In this document: in pieces, positions 18,243 through 27,935 of the stretch
Numbering within the stretch: position 1 is the stretch's first letter
How the letters are laid out: each line of letters starts with the position of its first letter
NCBI RefSeq assembly: GCF_018780565.1
Contig: NZ_JADMJN010000003.1
Location: forward strand, 186,001-250,000
Direction: 5' to 3'
Source of the DNA: Rhodoferax sp.
GTDB lineage: Bacteria; Pseudomonadota; Gammaproteobacteria; Burkholderiales; Burkholderiaceae_C
DNA length: 64,000 nt
The notes under the pieces: model-generated
Databases searched by the model: none
Told to the model about the DNA's origin: nothing
What the model saw: the letters and a program-made list of their open reading frames with translations, nothing else
Program-made: the position numbers and the translations under genes

Positions 18243-19811
18243 ATGAACCAAGTCTTGAAGTCTCCGGACCCATCGGCACTGGTGTTGCTGCATCAGGTGT
18301 CGAAGTCGTTCGGTCACACGGCTGCCCTCAGCGCTGTGAGCCTTGCGGGTCATCCGTCGTCGATTCATGCCATCACCGGTGAGAATGGTGCTGGAAAGTC
18401 CACGTTGATGAAGCTCCTTGCCGGTGTGCATGAACCTGACCAGGGGGAGATTTGGTTCAAGGGTCGACAGCTGCGGCTGTCGACCCCGGCCCATGCACGG
18501 GCCGCTGGAATTTCTACGGTATTTCAGGAGCTGACGGTTTTGCCAAACTTGACCGTGGCTGAGAATCTCTGCCTGGGGAGGGAGCCTGTACGGTTGGGCT
18601 TTCTCGATCATCGCGCAATTCGGCGATCGGCCAGTGCAGTGCTTGCGCGAACCGGAATTGACCTGGACCCAGACAGGTTATGCAGCAGTCTCACCGTGGG
18701 TGAGCAGCAGCTTCTGGAGATAGCCAAAGGCTTGCAGGCTGAGGCGGAAGTTTTCATATTCGATGAGCCGACAGCGCCGCTAAACCGGGCCGAGGTAGAC
18801 AAGCTGGAGGGGCTGCTCAAGGCGCTCAAACAGAGCGGGAAACTGATTTTTTACATCAGCCACAGGCTTGAAGAAATTTTCCGATTTTGTGACACAGTCT
18901 CCGTCCTGAAGGACGGGAGGCATGTAACGACGCAGCCAATTGCCGCTTTAAGTCCTGAGAGGCTGGTAACGCTGATGGTGGGTCGCGAGCTTGAGGCCTT
19001 GTTTCCCCCACGGACGGCTGCAGACAGTGGAAAGTTGGCGCTGACCGTGAAAAATCTCACGGTCAAGACAGGGCGGCGGCCCGTCGCCTTTTCGTTGCAT
19101 CAGGGCGAAATTGTCGGAATCGCAGGGCTTGAAGGCCAAGGTCAACGGGAAATCATTCGGACACTGGCCGGAGCCCATGTCAGTGCCACAGGAGACATAT
19201 CCGTGTATGACGAGCATCAGGTAGCGAGCCGTCTTGAACACAGTTTGGGAACCGCCCGGACAGTCCGGCGAGGTGTGGCACTGATGCCGGAGGATCGAAA
19301 GTCCGAGGGACTGTATTTGGATTTGCCCATTCAGGAAAATGTCTGGCTTGGTCCTTTGCGAAAGACTGCACTGTGGCGTCCCGCAACTCGCGATCAAGGG
19401 TTGATTGGCGGACTCGCTAGACGCATGCATCTTCACACCCATCCAGCAGCCCTCGTTGGATCCTTGTCGGGAGGCAACCAGCAAAAAGTGATGCTGGGCC
19501 GTTGGCTTGCGGCGAACGTTCGCATCCTGCTGGTTGAGCAGCCAACGCGGGGTGTAGATGTCGGCGCCAAGGCCGAGATTTATGGTCTGTTGAGGCAATT
19601 CACCTTGGACGGTGGTGCGATTCTCGTCGTATCGGGTGACTTGCCGGAACTGATCGGTTTGTGCGACCGGATTCTGGTGGTGCGCGAAGGCAGCGTCGCT
19701 GCAGACGTCAGGGCAGAAGATGCAACAGAGGAGGTGTTGCTGGGCTTCGCGTTGCGAGACCCGTCGCAATCGTCATTGCAACTCAACAACAATCAAAGGG
19801 GAACAGCATGA
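18243..19811 (+). CDS. Ribose-type ABC importer ATPase (two nucleotide-binding domains)
   Basis: A 522-residue duplicated ATPase of the RbsA/MglA class. The first domain has Walker A GENGAGKST, signature LTVGEQQLLEIAKGL and Walker B VFIFDEPTAPLNRAE. The second has a degenerate P-loop GLEGQGQREI, signature LSGGNQQKVMLGRWL and Walker B LLVEQPTRGVDV, with Gln replacing the usual Glu region as is common in this class. ATG 18243 lies eight bases after the previous stop; a TTG at 18216 is possible but has no support. The last bases overlap the first permease start (ATGA). Confidence 0.92.
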   Translation: MNQVLKSPDPSALVLLHQVSKSFGHTAALSAVSLAGHPSSIHAITGENGAGKSTLMKLLAGVHEPDQGEIWFKGRQLRLSTPAHARAAGISTVFQELTVLPNLTVAENLCLGREPVRLGFLDHRAIRRSASAVLARTGIDLDPDRLCSSLTVGEQQLLEIAKGLQAEAEVFIFDEPTAPLNRAEVDKLEGLLKALKQSGKLIFYISHRLEEIFRFCDTVSVLKDGRHVTTQPIAALSPERLVTLMVGRELEALFPPRTAADSGKLALTVKNLTVKTGRRPVAFSLHQGEIVGIAGLEGQGQREIIRTLAGAHVSATGDISVYDEHQVASRLEHSLGTARTVRRGVALMPEDRKSEGLYLDLPIQENVWLGPLRKTALWRPATRDQGLIGGLARRMHLHTHPAALVGSLSGGNQQKVMLGRWLAANVRILLVEQPTRGVDVGAKAEIYGLLRQFTLDGGAILVVSGDLPELIGLCDRILVVREGSVAADVRAEDATEEVLLGFALRDPSQSSLQLNNNQRGTA

Positions 19812-20725
19812 GCATGGGCCGATCCGGCATGACCCGATACACGCTGGGCTTGCCAGTGGTGTTGATTGGCGTACTCGCACTTACGACCGAAGATTTTCGC
19901 GAACCGCAAAACTTGCTGAACTTCAGTGGACAGATTGCTGCACTGCTGATTGCTTCTTTAGGTCAGTTGTTTGTCACATTGGTGGCCGGTATTGATCTGT
20001 CGGTGGGTTCCGTGTTGAGCATTGCCGCCTGTATCGTGGCCACGAATCCCGACCCAACTCTCGCCGTTGCTTTGGCGCTCGCCATGGGCATAGCCGTCGG
20101 CATAGTCAATGGATTAGGTGTTGCCGTTGCGGGTGTCCATCCTCTGGTCATGACCCTCAGTACAGCTACTATCCTTCAGGGTCTGGCCTATGTTGTCCTG
20201 CCGATTCCAGGTGGCAATATCGCGCCAACTCTGACATGGATGGCAACTTCGGTCGTGGCAGGTGTGCCTTTGTCCTTGCTGTGGTGCGTTGCCGCAGCCT
20301 TGCTTGCAGCCTGGATCATTAATTACACCCGCATAGGGTCTCACCTGTTTGCGGTCGGAAGCAATTCCCGCAGTGCCTATCTCAATGGCGTCAAGGTGAA
20401 GTCAGTCGTTGTCTTTGCCTACGTTTCATGCAGCGTTGCAGCTGCGGTCGCCGGCATCTATATTGCATCGCGCATCTCGGCGGGTGATCCCACACTGGGG
20501 GCTGCTTTTGGTCTGGAATCCGTCGCAGCCGTGGCACTGGGCGGTGTTCAGTTGACAGGCGGCATCGGGAGCGTCTTGGGTGTCATATCGGGTGCCTTGA
20601 GTCTTGGCCTGCTTGCAAACGGTCTGAATCTCTTTGGCATTTCACCGTTTATGCGTGAAGTCCTTACCGGCTGCTTGCTATTGGCGGCGGTGAGCGTGCA
20701 ACGCAGATCCAACGTGGGACTTTGA
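19808..20725 (+). CDS. ABC importer permease, RbsC family (first)
   Basis: A 305-residue integral membrane protein with about nine to ten hydrophobic segments and the BPD_transp_2 signature: TLVAGIDLSVGSVLSIAACIV near the first third and GLESVAAVALGGVQLTGGIGSV near the end. It forms half of the transmembrane channel together with the next gene product. It starts inside the ATPase stop by a four-base overlap. The conserved GIDLSVG motif is intact, unlike the second permease. Family assignment is clear; the substrate depends on the binding protein. Confidence 0.92.
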   Translation: MSMGRSGMTRYTLGLPVVLIGVLALTTEDFREPQNLLNFSGQIAALLIASLGQLFVTLVAGIDLSVGSVLSIAACIVATNPDPTLAVALALAMGIAVGIVNGLGVAVAGVHPLVMTLSTATILQGLAYVVLPIPGGNIAPTLTWMATSVVAGVPLSLLWCVAAALLAAWIINYTRIGSHLFAVGSNSRSAYLNGVKVKSVVVFAYVSCSVAAAVAGIYIASRISAGDPTLGAAFGLESVAAVALGGVQLTGGIGSVLGVISGALSLGLLANGLNLFGISPFMREVLTGCLLLAAVSVQRRSNVGL

Positions 20726-20727
20726 AC

Positions 20728-21711
20728 ATGGCAACACTCGCAGCCTCATGGCCTTTGGCCAGACTTCGGATCCAGCAAGTAGCCGGTTTCATCCTTTCTT
20801 TGCCGCCAGCCTATGCGGGCACGGCATTGCTGCTGATCATTGCGGCCATGATGCGGCCCAATCTGATGTCGCCCATGCTCCTGCTTTTGATTTTGCGGCA
20901 GGCGACTCCGCTAGGCTTTGCAGCCATTGGACAGTCGCTTGTCATGCGCTGTCGATCACTGGATCTCTCTTCTGGCGGCATCGTAGCCGTTGTTTCCTAC
21001 TTGTTGACGAGTGGCATCATGCCGCTGCCTTGGCCGTGGGCATTACTGGTATGTTTGGCATTTGGTGTTTTCATTGGTGTAGTCAACGGATTTCTCATCG
21101 TCCGGGTGAGGGCCTCGTCGGTGATCGTGACTCTTGCCGTGTCAATGATTCTGTCGGGAATTGTGATTGCCCTGAGTCAGTTTTATGCCTCGGGTGATGC
21201 CCCGGATGTGCTGAGGGAATTCGGTAGGGCTCGTGTGCTGGGACTACCGCTTGTGCCACTGATTTGGCTTGCATTGCTTGTGCCGGCAGCTCTGTTTCTC
21301 CGCTTCAGCGCGTTCGGTCGCGTCACGGACGCTGTCGGTGCCAATCCACGTGCTGCAGAACTCTCTGGATTGCCTTACTTGAAGGTGGTTTTTGTGGCGC
21401 ATGTCGTGTCCGCTGTTACGTCCGTCCTCGCGGGGTTCATGCTGCTTGGATTCGTGGGTGTTGGCAACGTCACCCTTGGCAGAGATCTGGCGCTGAACTC
21501 GCTGGCAGCATCCATACTCGGCGGCGTGAATTTCGGCAACGGACGTGGTGGTGTTGCTGGCCCCGCCGTAGCGGCCTTCATGCTGGCATTCCTCTTCAAC
21601 TTTCTGACGAGCTTGGGCCTTGGTGAACCGGGACGGCTGATGCTTCAAGGTTCAATTGTCGGCGCAGCGGCCTTGGTGTACTGCCTGAGAAACCGTGGAT
21701 CAAACCACTGA
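20728..21711 (+). CDS. ABC importer permease, RbsC family (second)
   Basis: A 327-residue paralogue of the preceding permease. The equivalent of GIDLSVG reads CRSLDLSSGGIVAVVSYLL, and the later loop LALNSLAASILGGVNFGNGRGG is conserved. A heteromeric pair of permeases is a known variant of this importer class. The ATG at 20728 follows the previous stop by two bases; a TTG at 20722 is the longer option. The 3' end overlaps the convergent MFS gene by 12 bases, so there is no room for a terminator on this strand before that gene. Confidence 0.9.
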   Translation: MATLAASWPLARLRIQQVAGFILSLPPAYAGTALLLIIAAMMRPNLMSPMLLLLILRQATPLGFAAIGQSLVMRCRSLDLSSGGIVAVVSYLLTSGIMPLPWPWALLVCLAFGVFIGVVNGFLIVRVRASSVIVTLAVSMILSGIVIALSQFYASGDAPDVLREFGRARVLGLPLVPLIWLALLVPAALFLRFSAFGRVTDAVGANPRAAELSGLPYLKVVFVAHVVSAVTSVLAGFMLLGFVGVGNVTLGRDLALNSLAASILGGVNFGNGRGGVAGPAVAAFMLAFLFNFLTSLGLGEPGRLMLQGSIVGAAALVYCLRNRGSNH

Positions 21712-22950
21712 CAGGCCACCCGTACCCTGGCCCTGGCTTCGCACACGCCGGTACAGCCAGACTGCGATGGAGACATTCAACAGGTTCCAGCCGATACCGT
21801 TGATGAAGGCGGCGCGGTAGCTGCCTGTCACGTCGAACACCCAGCCCGAGAGCCAACCCCCCAGCGCCATGCCCACCAGCGTGGCCATGATGACCGAGCC
21901 AACCCTGGCACCAGCTTCCTCGGGTGCGAAATGTTCGCGAATGATGATGGCGTAGGACGGCACGATGCCGCCCTGAAAAAGGCCGAACATGGCCGAGATG
22001 ACATAGAGCGGCACCATGCCATCAAAGGGCAGGAACAACAGCAGCGCCACGCCCTGCAAGGCCGAACCCATCAACAGCGTCCGGATGCCGCCGATGCGAT
22101 CGCAAATGACACCGGACACCAACCTGCTGACGATGCCGCAAGCCAGCATGAGCGATAGCATCTCGGCTCCGCGTGCGGCTCCGAAGCCCAGATCCGTGCA
22201 GTAGGCGACTATGTGCACCTGCGGCATGGCCATGGCCACGCAGCATGCCATGCCAGCCACACACAACGCAAGCTGCGCGTGAGCCGGACTTAGGCCGAAT
22301 GGGCGGCTGCGGTCAACCGCAGGTGTCTGGGCATTTGCCGGTGCAGCAGAAACAAGGGGCGGGCGCTGTCGCATTCTCAGCGACAGCGCAAACATGCCCA
22401 AGCCGCAGAAGATGCCCATCAGCACATAGGTGTGACGCCAGCCGATGGTCTCAATGCCGTGCTGCACGATAGGCGGCCACAGAGCACCGGCAATGTAGTT
22501 GCCGCTGGCACAGATGGCCACAGCAATGCCGCGCCGCCGGTTCCACCAAAGGGCGGTGTCGGCGATAAGGGGTGCGAAGGTGGACGAACTGCCGATCAGG
22601 CCCAGCAGCCCGTGGGCAAGTCCGAAGGCCCAAATGCTGCCAGACAGACCAGCCCAAACGAAGCCACCACAAACCGCCAGAGATCCGATCCAAAGCACGG
22701 GCGTCAGACCATGGCGATCGGCAAGTCGCCCCGTCCAGATGCCGCCAAGGCCCAGGCAAACCATCATCATGGTGTAGGGCAATGAAGCATCGGCCCTGCT
22801 GATGCCAAACTCTGCCTGCACCGTCGGTAGCACAACCGACACGACATACATGCTGCTGTTACCCAGCACGACCAGGCCCAGTGTTGCCAGCAATCGCCAG
22901 GCGGCGTGTCGCGAGTCGATGAGGGAGGGGTCAGCGGGGGGTGTACTCAT
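21700..22950 (-). CDS. MFS transporter, monocarboxylate/OFA-like
   Basis: A 416-residue major facilitator with twelve predicted membrane segments. The loop 2-3 motif reads GIWTGRLADRHGL, and the second-half equivalent VSGVICDRIGGIRTL is present. The layout (YTMMMVCLGLGGIWTGRLADRHG; EHFAPEEAGARVG) resembles monocarboxylate or OFA-type carriers, but the substrate is not certain. ATG 22950 lies within the last codons of the diguanylate cyclase gene (20-base overlap), which indicates coupling in the chemoreceptor operon. Upstream in-frame ATGs to 23019 would overlap that gene further. Confidence 0.85.
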   Translation of the reverse strand: MSTPPADPSLIDSRHAAWRLLATLGLVVLGNSSMYVVSVVLPTVQAEFGISRADASLPYTMMMVCLGLGGIWTGRLADRHGLTPVLWIGSLAVCGGFVWAGLSGSIWAFGLAHGLLGLIGSSSTFAPLIADTALWWNRRRGIAVAICASGNYIAGALWPPIVQHGIETIGWRHTYVLMGIFCGLGMFALSLRMRQRPPLVSAAPANAQTPAVDRSRPFGLSPAHAQLALCVAGMACCVAMAMPQVHIVAYCTDLGFGAARGAEMLSLMLACGIVSRLVSGVICDRIGGIRTLLMGSALQGVALLLFLPFDGMVPLYVISAMFGLFQGGIVPSYAIIIREHFAPEEAGARVGSVIMATLVGMALGGWLSGWVFDVTGSYRAAFINGIGWNLLNVSIAVWLYRRVRSQGQGTGGLSVV

Positions 22951-24334
22951 CAACTCTTTTTTTAGCAATGTACATGACGCTATCGGCATATCTGAGTAAC
23001 TCATGCACTTCCACGCCATGCTCGGGGTAGTGGGCTACGCCGATACTTGGCTTGATCCGGATGGTATGTTCGTTCACGAAAAAGGGGTCGTCGAAGGCAT
23101 CGCGAATTTTATGAATCGCAGACAGGCCGGTGTCCGGCAAGTGCTCGGACTCCAGCAGCAAGACAAACTCGTCACCACCGACGCGCGCGACAGTATCGGA
23201 TTCACGTACACATTTTTTGAGTCGATGCGCAAAAGCCTTCAGCAATTGGTCCCCCAAGGCGTGCCCCAAAGTGTCATTGACCTGCTTGAATTTATCCAGA
23301 TCAAGGTACAGCACAGACAGGAAGCGTCGCTCTCGGTGCGCTCGCGTGATTGCGGTTTTCAAACGGTCGTGCAAGAGTCCGCGGTTAGGGAGATCGGTCA
23401 GTTCGTCGTACTGGGCCAGGTACTGCAGGCGGGTGAATAGCTGCACGCGTTCGATGGCCGTGGCGATCTGGGTGGACACGTATTGCAAAAGCTCTTTGTC
23501 TTTGTCGCCGTAAGCTGCATCGCCCACGTAGCTTTTCAAAAGCAGGGCGCCAATGATGCCGTTTTGCGATTTCAGTGGTACGCCCAGCCAGCACTTCAAA
23601 TCCTCATCGAATAGCATGCCCGGATGCTCAGGTATTTCTGCAGACGCATCGCGGTTCAGAAGCAGTATCTGCTCACTGCGGATGACCTCCTGACAGAAAG
23701 CATCCAAGGCAGCGGTGCGCGGGCTGTGCCCCGGTTGACGCACATCCACGCAGTAGGGGAAATTGAGTGATTGGGTCTTCGCATCGATCAATGCCACGGC
23801 GAAGTTGGGGCTTGGCAACAGGTTTTTGATGATCTGGTGGATTTTTTCGAACAGAGTGGCCAGATCGCCTGCCGCGTGAGCGGATTCAGAAATAGCGTAG
23901 GTGGCCGCCTGCAAAAGCTCAGATCGTTTGCGCGCGGTGACGTCACGCGCGACGGCAATCCGCAGGCGGTCACTGTCGGACCAACGGGCGGACCACATGA
24001 TGTGAACCACTTGGCCATCTTTGCGCAGATAACGGTTTTCGAAATGAAGGTGGGTCTGCCCTGACATGATTCGCTGAGCCGCCTGAAGCGTCATTTCCCG
24101 ATCGTCGGGGTGCACCATGTCGATCATGCGCCTGCCGATCATTTCCTCCGGTGTGTATCCGAAAATCGACTCGCATGCCGCACTGCCAAAGACAAAGTAA
24201 CCATGGGCATCCACGACGCAAACGGCATCCAGCAGGAGGTCTACGACGCTGGCAAAAGACAGCGCGCTATTCTTGGAAATCGGAAATTGCATACCTGGAA
24301 TGTGTGGCAGCTGTTCTGTGGGCCACTGTCTCAT
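22931..24334 (-). CDS. PAS-GAF-GGDEF diguanylate cyclase
   Basis: A 467-residue soluble protein. A PAS domain spans about residues 20-135 ([20 protein letters not shown] to [10 protein letters not shown]), a GAF domain about 145-295 ([29 protein letters not shown]), and a GGDEF domain about 305-460 with [14 protein letters not shown]. The active site is intact, and an RxxD inhibitory site (RESD) stands five residues before it, so it should make cyclic di-GMP with product feedback. The start overlaps the chemoreceptor stop by four bases (ATGA). Its place between a chemoreceptor and a transporter suggests one stimulus sets both swimming and c-di-GMP level. Confidence 0.93.
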   Translation of the reverse strand: MRQWPTEQLPHIPGMQFPISKNSALSFASVVDLLLDAVCVVDAHGYFVFGSAACESIFGYTPEEMIGRRMIDMVHPDDREMTLQAAQRIMSGQTHLHFENRYLRKDGQVVHIMWSARWSDSDRLRIAVARDVTARKRSELLQAATYAISESAHAAGDLATLFEKIHQIIKNLLPSPNFAVALIDAKTQSLNFPYCVDVRQPGHSPRTAALDAFCQEVIRSEQILLLNRDASAEIPEHPGMLFDEDLKCWLGVPLKSQNGIIGALLLKSYVGDAAYGDKDKELLQYVSTQIATAIERVQLFTRLQYLAQYDELTDLPNRGLLHDRLKTAITRAHRERRFLSVLYLDLDKFKQVNDTLGHALGDQLLKAFAHRLKKCVRESDTVARVGGDEFVLLLESEHLPDTGLSAIHKIRDAFDDPFFVNEHTIRIKPSIGVAHYPEHGVEVHELLRYADSVMYIAKKRVDEYTPR

Positions 24335-25872
24335 GCCAGCTTGAACACGGCCACCGTGTGAACCAGGTCCTGCGCCTGCGTTTTGAGACCGTCCGCCGTA
24401 GCCGCCATCTCTTCGACCAATGCCGCGTTCTGTTGTGTCGCCTGGTCCATATGGGTGACGGCCTCGCCTACCTGGGCGACCCCCGAAGCCTGCTCGTTGC
24501 TGGCGGAGCTGATCTCCCCCATGATGTCCGTTACCCGGCGTATGGAGTTGACCACTTCGGTCATGGTGTTGCCTGCCTGGTCGACCAGCGTCGTGCCATG
24601 CTCCACCCGCTCCACACTGGCGCTGATCAGGCTCTTGATTTCTCTTGCCGCATCGGCAGAACGTCCTGCCAGGCTGCGCACTTCACTGGCCACCACGGCA
24701 AAGCCACGCCCTTGTTCGCCGGCCCGTGCTGCTTCCACCGCTGCGTTCAACGCCAGAATATTGGTCTGGAATGCGATCCCGTCGATGACACTGATGATGT
24801 CGGAGATCTTCTTTGAAGAGTCGTTGATGCCCTTCATGGTGTCAACCACCTGGGCCACCACTTCACCACCCCGGACGGCCACGGTGGAGGCACTGATCGC
24901 AAGCTGATTGGCTTCTCTCGCGTGGTCGGCATTCTGTTTCACGGTGGAGCTCAGTTCTTCCATCGTGGCAGCGGTTTGTTCCAGCGCACTGGCCTGGCTT
25001 TCGGTACGGCTGGACAGATCATGGTTTCCTGCAGCAATTTCGCCACTGGCTGTGGCAACGGTTTCCGAGCCCTGGCGTACTTTGGCAACGACTTGGGACA
25101 GGCTGTCCTGCATGAGTTTGAGTTGCGCCATCAGGCTGACTGTGTCGTTTGGTTTCAGATGGATGCGAAAACTCAGGTCGCCCGAGCCCACCTTTTGGGC
25201 CACGTTGGCGGCATCCGCTGGTTCGGCACCGAGTTGGCGGCCAATGTGGCGAATCAGCAGGAAGTTGTACAAACCCGATGCTGACATGCCGACGACGAAG
25301 AGAACGATGGCAAGCAGGCGTATCGTGTCATAGCGGGATTCGGCGTCGGTGAACTCATTTTTTGCTTCGTCATACTGCACCTGGATCAGGGACTTGATGC
25401 CCTTGTGCACCGGAACGTACAAGGTTTCCACTTTTTCCGCGACCAGTCGCTTGGCCGCGTCGATGTCGTTGGCGCGCAATGCTGCCACGGCGGGCTTGAG
25501 GCCTTCCTGCACAAACCGTGTGCGGTCAGTGGTAAAGCTTTCAGCAAGTTTTTTCCCGTTGGGCGTCAGCTTCGTCGCCATGACGGAATTCCATGTCTGG
25601 GTAATGGCAGCAATATTGGCATCCACCGTTGCCGTGCTGGTGGCGATGACCTCCGGCGTGGGGTTGGCGATGGCAACGGCGATGGCCAGGCGGTTTTGGA
25701 GAATCAAGGCCTCAATGTCACCCATTTGCCCGGCGGGCACTGCACGGTCGGCGTAGACGGATTGCAGGGCGACGTTGGACGTACCCATGCCAAAAAGGCC
25801 GAGCGCGGCAATAACGATCACCAGGGCCGACATCATGCCCCCCAATTGCAGCAAACGCGTTGAAATTTTCAT
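24331..25872 (-). CDS. Methyl-accepting chemotaxis protein
   Basis: A 513-residue chemoreceptor. TM1 is residues about 8-30, a four-helix-bundle-type periplasmic sensor 31-185, TM2 188-210, HAMP 212-265, and the MA domain holds the tip hairpin [22 protein letters not shown]. It ends VAVFKLA and lacks a CheR-binding pentapeptide, unlike the receptor at 12.4-14.1 kb, with which its cytoplasmic half is highly similar. It leads a three-gene operon with a diguanylate cyclase and an MFS carrier. The 133 bases upstream hold a possible TTGACA but no FliA-type promoter that I can support. Confidence 0.93.
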   Translation of the reverse strand: MKISTRLLQLGGMMSALVIVIAALGLFGMGTSNVALQSVYADRAVPAGQMGDIEALILQNRLAIAVAIANPTPEVIATSTATVDANIAAITQTWNSVMATKLTPNGKKLAESFTTDRTRFVQEGLKPAVAALRANDIDAAKRLVAEKVETLYVPVHKGIKSLIQVQYDEAKNEFTDAESRYDTIRLLAIVLFVVGMSASGLYNFLLIRHIGRQLGAEPADAANVAQKVGSGDLSFRIHLKPNDTVSLMAQLKLMQDSLSQVVAKVRQGSETVATASGEIAAGNHDLSSRTESQASALEQTAATMEELSSTVKQNADHAREANQLAISASTVAVRGGEVVAQVVDTMKGINDSSKKISDIISVIDGIAFQTNILALNAAVEAARAGEQGRGFAVVASEVRSLAGRSADAAREIKSLISASVERVEHGTTLVDQAGNTMTEVVNSIRRVTDIMGEISSASNEQASGVAQVGEAVTHMDQATQQNAALVEEMAATADGLKTQAQDLVHTVAVFKLA

Positions 25873-26005
25873 GTGAATCTACACTTGTTGGTTGATGTCA
25901 AATGGTAGCAGTGTCTGGTAGCTTCAGACGGACTCTTCATCGATGGACGCCGAGCGCAGCGAAGGCGCTTGCAGGTGGATAAGATCAAGGTCTTTTGCCA
26001 CTTGA

Positions 26006-26461
26006 ATGACGCCTATGGTCTGGGATTATCCCAACCCCTTTACCTTGCCCGCCAGCCCGCAGCTTGATGACATTGACGGTCTGAATCACACCAACAATGC
26101 GGTGTACGTACAGTGGTGCGAGAAAATCGGCTGGGCTCATTCGCAGGCGCTGGGTCTGAGTCTCGCAGACTATCAGCGCCTGGACCGTGCCATGGCGATT
26201 CGCCGTGGTGAGTACGACTATCTGTTGCCCACCGTATTGCAGGACGAGCTGACTTTGGGCACCTGGATTCTGGCCAGCGACGGCAAATTGACCATGGAGC
26301 GCAGGTTTCAATTGGTCCGCAATCGGGATCAGGTGACAGTGTTGCGCGGTCGCTGGGATCTTGTGTGTATTGAGTTGAGTAGCGGGCGGGCGCGCCGCAT
26401 GCCTTCCGAGTTTTGTCAGGTCTATTTGCCTGTGATGGTGGATCCGCAGCCCCATCCTTAG
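26006..26461 (+). CDS. Acyl-CoA thioesterase, 4HBT hotdog fold
   Basis: A 151-residue protein of 4-hydroxybenzoyl-CoA thioesterase type. The signature DDIDGLNHTNNAVYVQWCEKIGW near residues 20-42 is a variant of the D-x-x-G-H-x-N-N-x-x-Y active-site motif, with Asp replaced around DGLNHTNN. It probably hydrolyses a short acyl-CoA in the cytosol. Two in-frame starts (26006 and 26015) are possible. It stands alone, diverging from the chemoreceptor operon. Confidence 0.85.
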   Translation: MTPMVWDYPNPFTLPASPQLDDIDGLNHTNNAVYVQWCEKIGWAHSQALGLSLADYQRLDRAMAIRRGEYDYLLPTVLQDELTLGTWILASDGKLTMERRFQLVRNRDQVTVLRGRWDLVCIELSSGRARRMPSEFCQVYLPVMVDPQPHP

Positions 26462-26576
26462 CTGAAAGCGGCTGTTCGGGACGGTTTGGAGGCCCTGTTG
26501 ACGTGTGATGGGTGGGTTTGCACCAGTTTGGTGCTGGTTTGAGGTCCAAAAAATTGGATATTTTTAAAAATAGGCC

Positions 26577-26603
26577 TAAATTGACCGCTAAATCTGCCGT
26601 TAA
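26577..26603 (+). promoter_or_regulatory. Sigma-28 (FliA)-type promoter
   Basis: TAAATTGA, eleven bases, then GCCGTTAA. The enterobacterial flagellar sigma-28 consensus is TAAAGTTT-N11-GCCGATAA, so both boxes and the spacing agree, with one change in the -10 box. Transcription would start about ten bases later, some 45-50 bases before the hypothetical gene at 26658. A sigma-70 reading from TTGACC gives no acceptable -10. Confidence 0.6.
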
Positions 26604-26657
26604 GAATCATACGAACACGGAGAAAAGCCAGATACCCAACCTGCTACCGGACCCAAA

Positions 26658-27167
26658 ATGCAACTCCCATCCATTGATCGAATCCCCAATCCTCGCCCGG
26701 CCGGCGCGGCTGCGGTGTCGCTCGTGGGTGCGAAGGTGATCCCTACAGCGCCGGTCAACCCTTCTGTTTCTTCGGCACCTGCTGGGCAGTCAAATTCGAT
26801 TGCGCCTACGCCTGGTGTGGTCAATTTGGTGAACCAGGCCAACAAACCAAGTTCCGGCGAAGGCGTTTACACCAGCGTGTCCGATCCGGCACGTCGTGGG
26901 TCCGAGGCCGCAACCACCTCGAAAGACTGGACCGTGCGTCGGCCAGCCCCTGAAAAAGTGGAAGACCCGCCACGGATCCCGATCTACAAAATGCTCATGG
27001 ACCATGTGAAGCACATGTGGGCGGCTGGTGCCAGCGCCATCCAGACCGAGCAGGTGAGCAATCAGTTGGAAGTTCCAAAGAGCAATTCCAATGCCGTACC
27101 CGGCGTGATCGCCACCGAAGTGCTCACTTACTCGCCCAGCAAGATCAAAAAGACTGAAAACATTTAG
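26658..27167 (+). CDS. Hypothetical protein under a FliA-type promoter
   Basis: A 169-residue protein I do not recognise. Residues 1-85 are low in structure and rich in Pro, Ala, Ser and Val. Residues 95-150 contain a probable helix pair (RIPIYKMLMDHVKHMWAAGASAIQ). It has no signal peptide, membrane segment or catalytic motif. Coding is supported by codon use, its isolated position between strong genes, and a promoter at the right distance. A weak ribosome site (GGA, six bases before ATG) is present. If the promoter is real the protein belongs to the motility regulon; a flagellar or chemotaxis accessory role is inference only. Confidence 0.65.
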   Translation: MQLPSIDRIPNPRPAGAAAVSLVGAKVIPTAPVNPSVSSAPAGQSNSIAPTPGVVNLVNQANKPSSGEGVYTSVSDPARRGSEAATTSKDWTVRRPAPEKVEDPPRIPIYKMLMDHVKHMWAAGASAIQTEQVSNQLEVPKSNSNAVPGVIATEVLTYSPSKIKKTENI

Positions 27168-27212
27168 TCTTTTCGGGGGCGAATTTTTCTGCGCTTCCCC
27201 TAACATTGGGGC

Positions 27213-27935
27213 ATGCACACTACAGCACTTGTTCTTTTTTCGGGTGGTCAAGATTCCACCACCTGCCTGGCCTTGGCGCTGAGCAAATACCAGCGGGTTG
27301 AAACCATTGCCTTTGACTATGGCCAACGCCATCGCGTCGAGCTGGAGGCTCGCCTGAAGGTGCTGTCTGAAATCCAGCGCCAATTTCCGCAGTGGGCACA
27401 CAAACTCGGTGAAGATCATCTGCTGGACCTGGCCGTGTTGGGAAAAGTAAGCGACACCTCATTGACGCGTGACACTGCCTTCAAGATGGAGCAGAGCGGC
27501 CTGCCCAATACCTTTGTGCCCGGGCGCAACCTGCTGTTTTTGACCCTGGCCGCTGCTGTGGCCTACCGGCGCGATCTGCAGGTGATCGTTACCGGTGTCT
27601 GTGAAACCGATTTCTCGGGCTACCCGGATTGCCGCGATGACACCATGAAGGCCATGCAGCTGGCCTTGTCCTTGGGCATGGACAAGCGCTTTCTGATCGA
27701 CACCCCGTTGATGTGGATCGACAAGGCCGATACCTGGGCCCTGGCGCACGAGCTGGGGGAAAAATCCGGATCACCCGACGGTGGTAATGCCCTGGTCGAG
27801 CTGATCATCGAGCACACGCACACTTGCTATCTCGGGGACCGCGAACACCGCCAGGCCTGGGGCTATGGCTGCGGCACTTGCCCGGCCTGCGAGTTGCGGG
27901 CGCGTGGTTACGAGCGTTTTTCTTCCACCCGGTAA
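27213..27935 (+). CDS. queC: 7-cyano-7-deazaguanine synthase
   Basis: A 240-residue enzyme making preQ0 from 7-carboxy-7-deazaguanine, with ATP and ammonia, for queuosine tRNA modification. The PP-loop motif is [18 protein letters not shown] (residues 7-20), [11 protein letters not shown] follows, and the zinc site is Cys-x(n)-CGTCPAC close to the C-terminus. Length and motif order match QueC. No queD, queE or queF lies in the window, so the gene is separated from its pathway partners. Its last 28 bases overlap the ABC exporter gene on the other strand. Confidence 0.96.
   Translation: MHTTALVLFSGGQDSTTCLALALSKYQRVETIAFDYGQRHRVELEARLKVLSEIQRQFPQWAHKLGEDHLLDLAVLGKVSDTSLTRDTAFKMEQSGLPNTFVPGRNLLFLTLAAAVAYRRDLQVIVTGVCETDFSGYPDCRDDTMKAMQLALSLGMDKRFLIDTPLMWIDKADTWALAHELGEKSGSPDGGNALVELIIEHTHTCYLGDREHRQAWGYGCGTCPACELRARGYERFSSTR

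Noticed and set aside
25873..26005. FliA promoter for the chemoreceptor operon
   Set aside because: No TAAA-N15-GCCGATAA-like match in the upstream region; only a TTGACA too close to the start codon.
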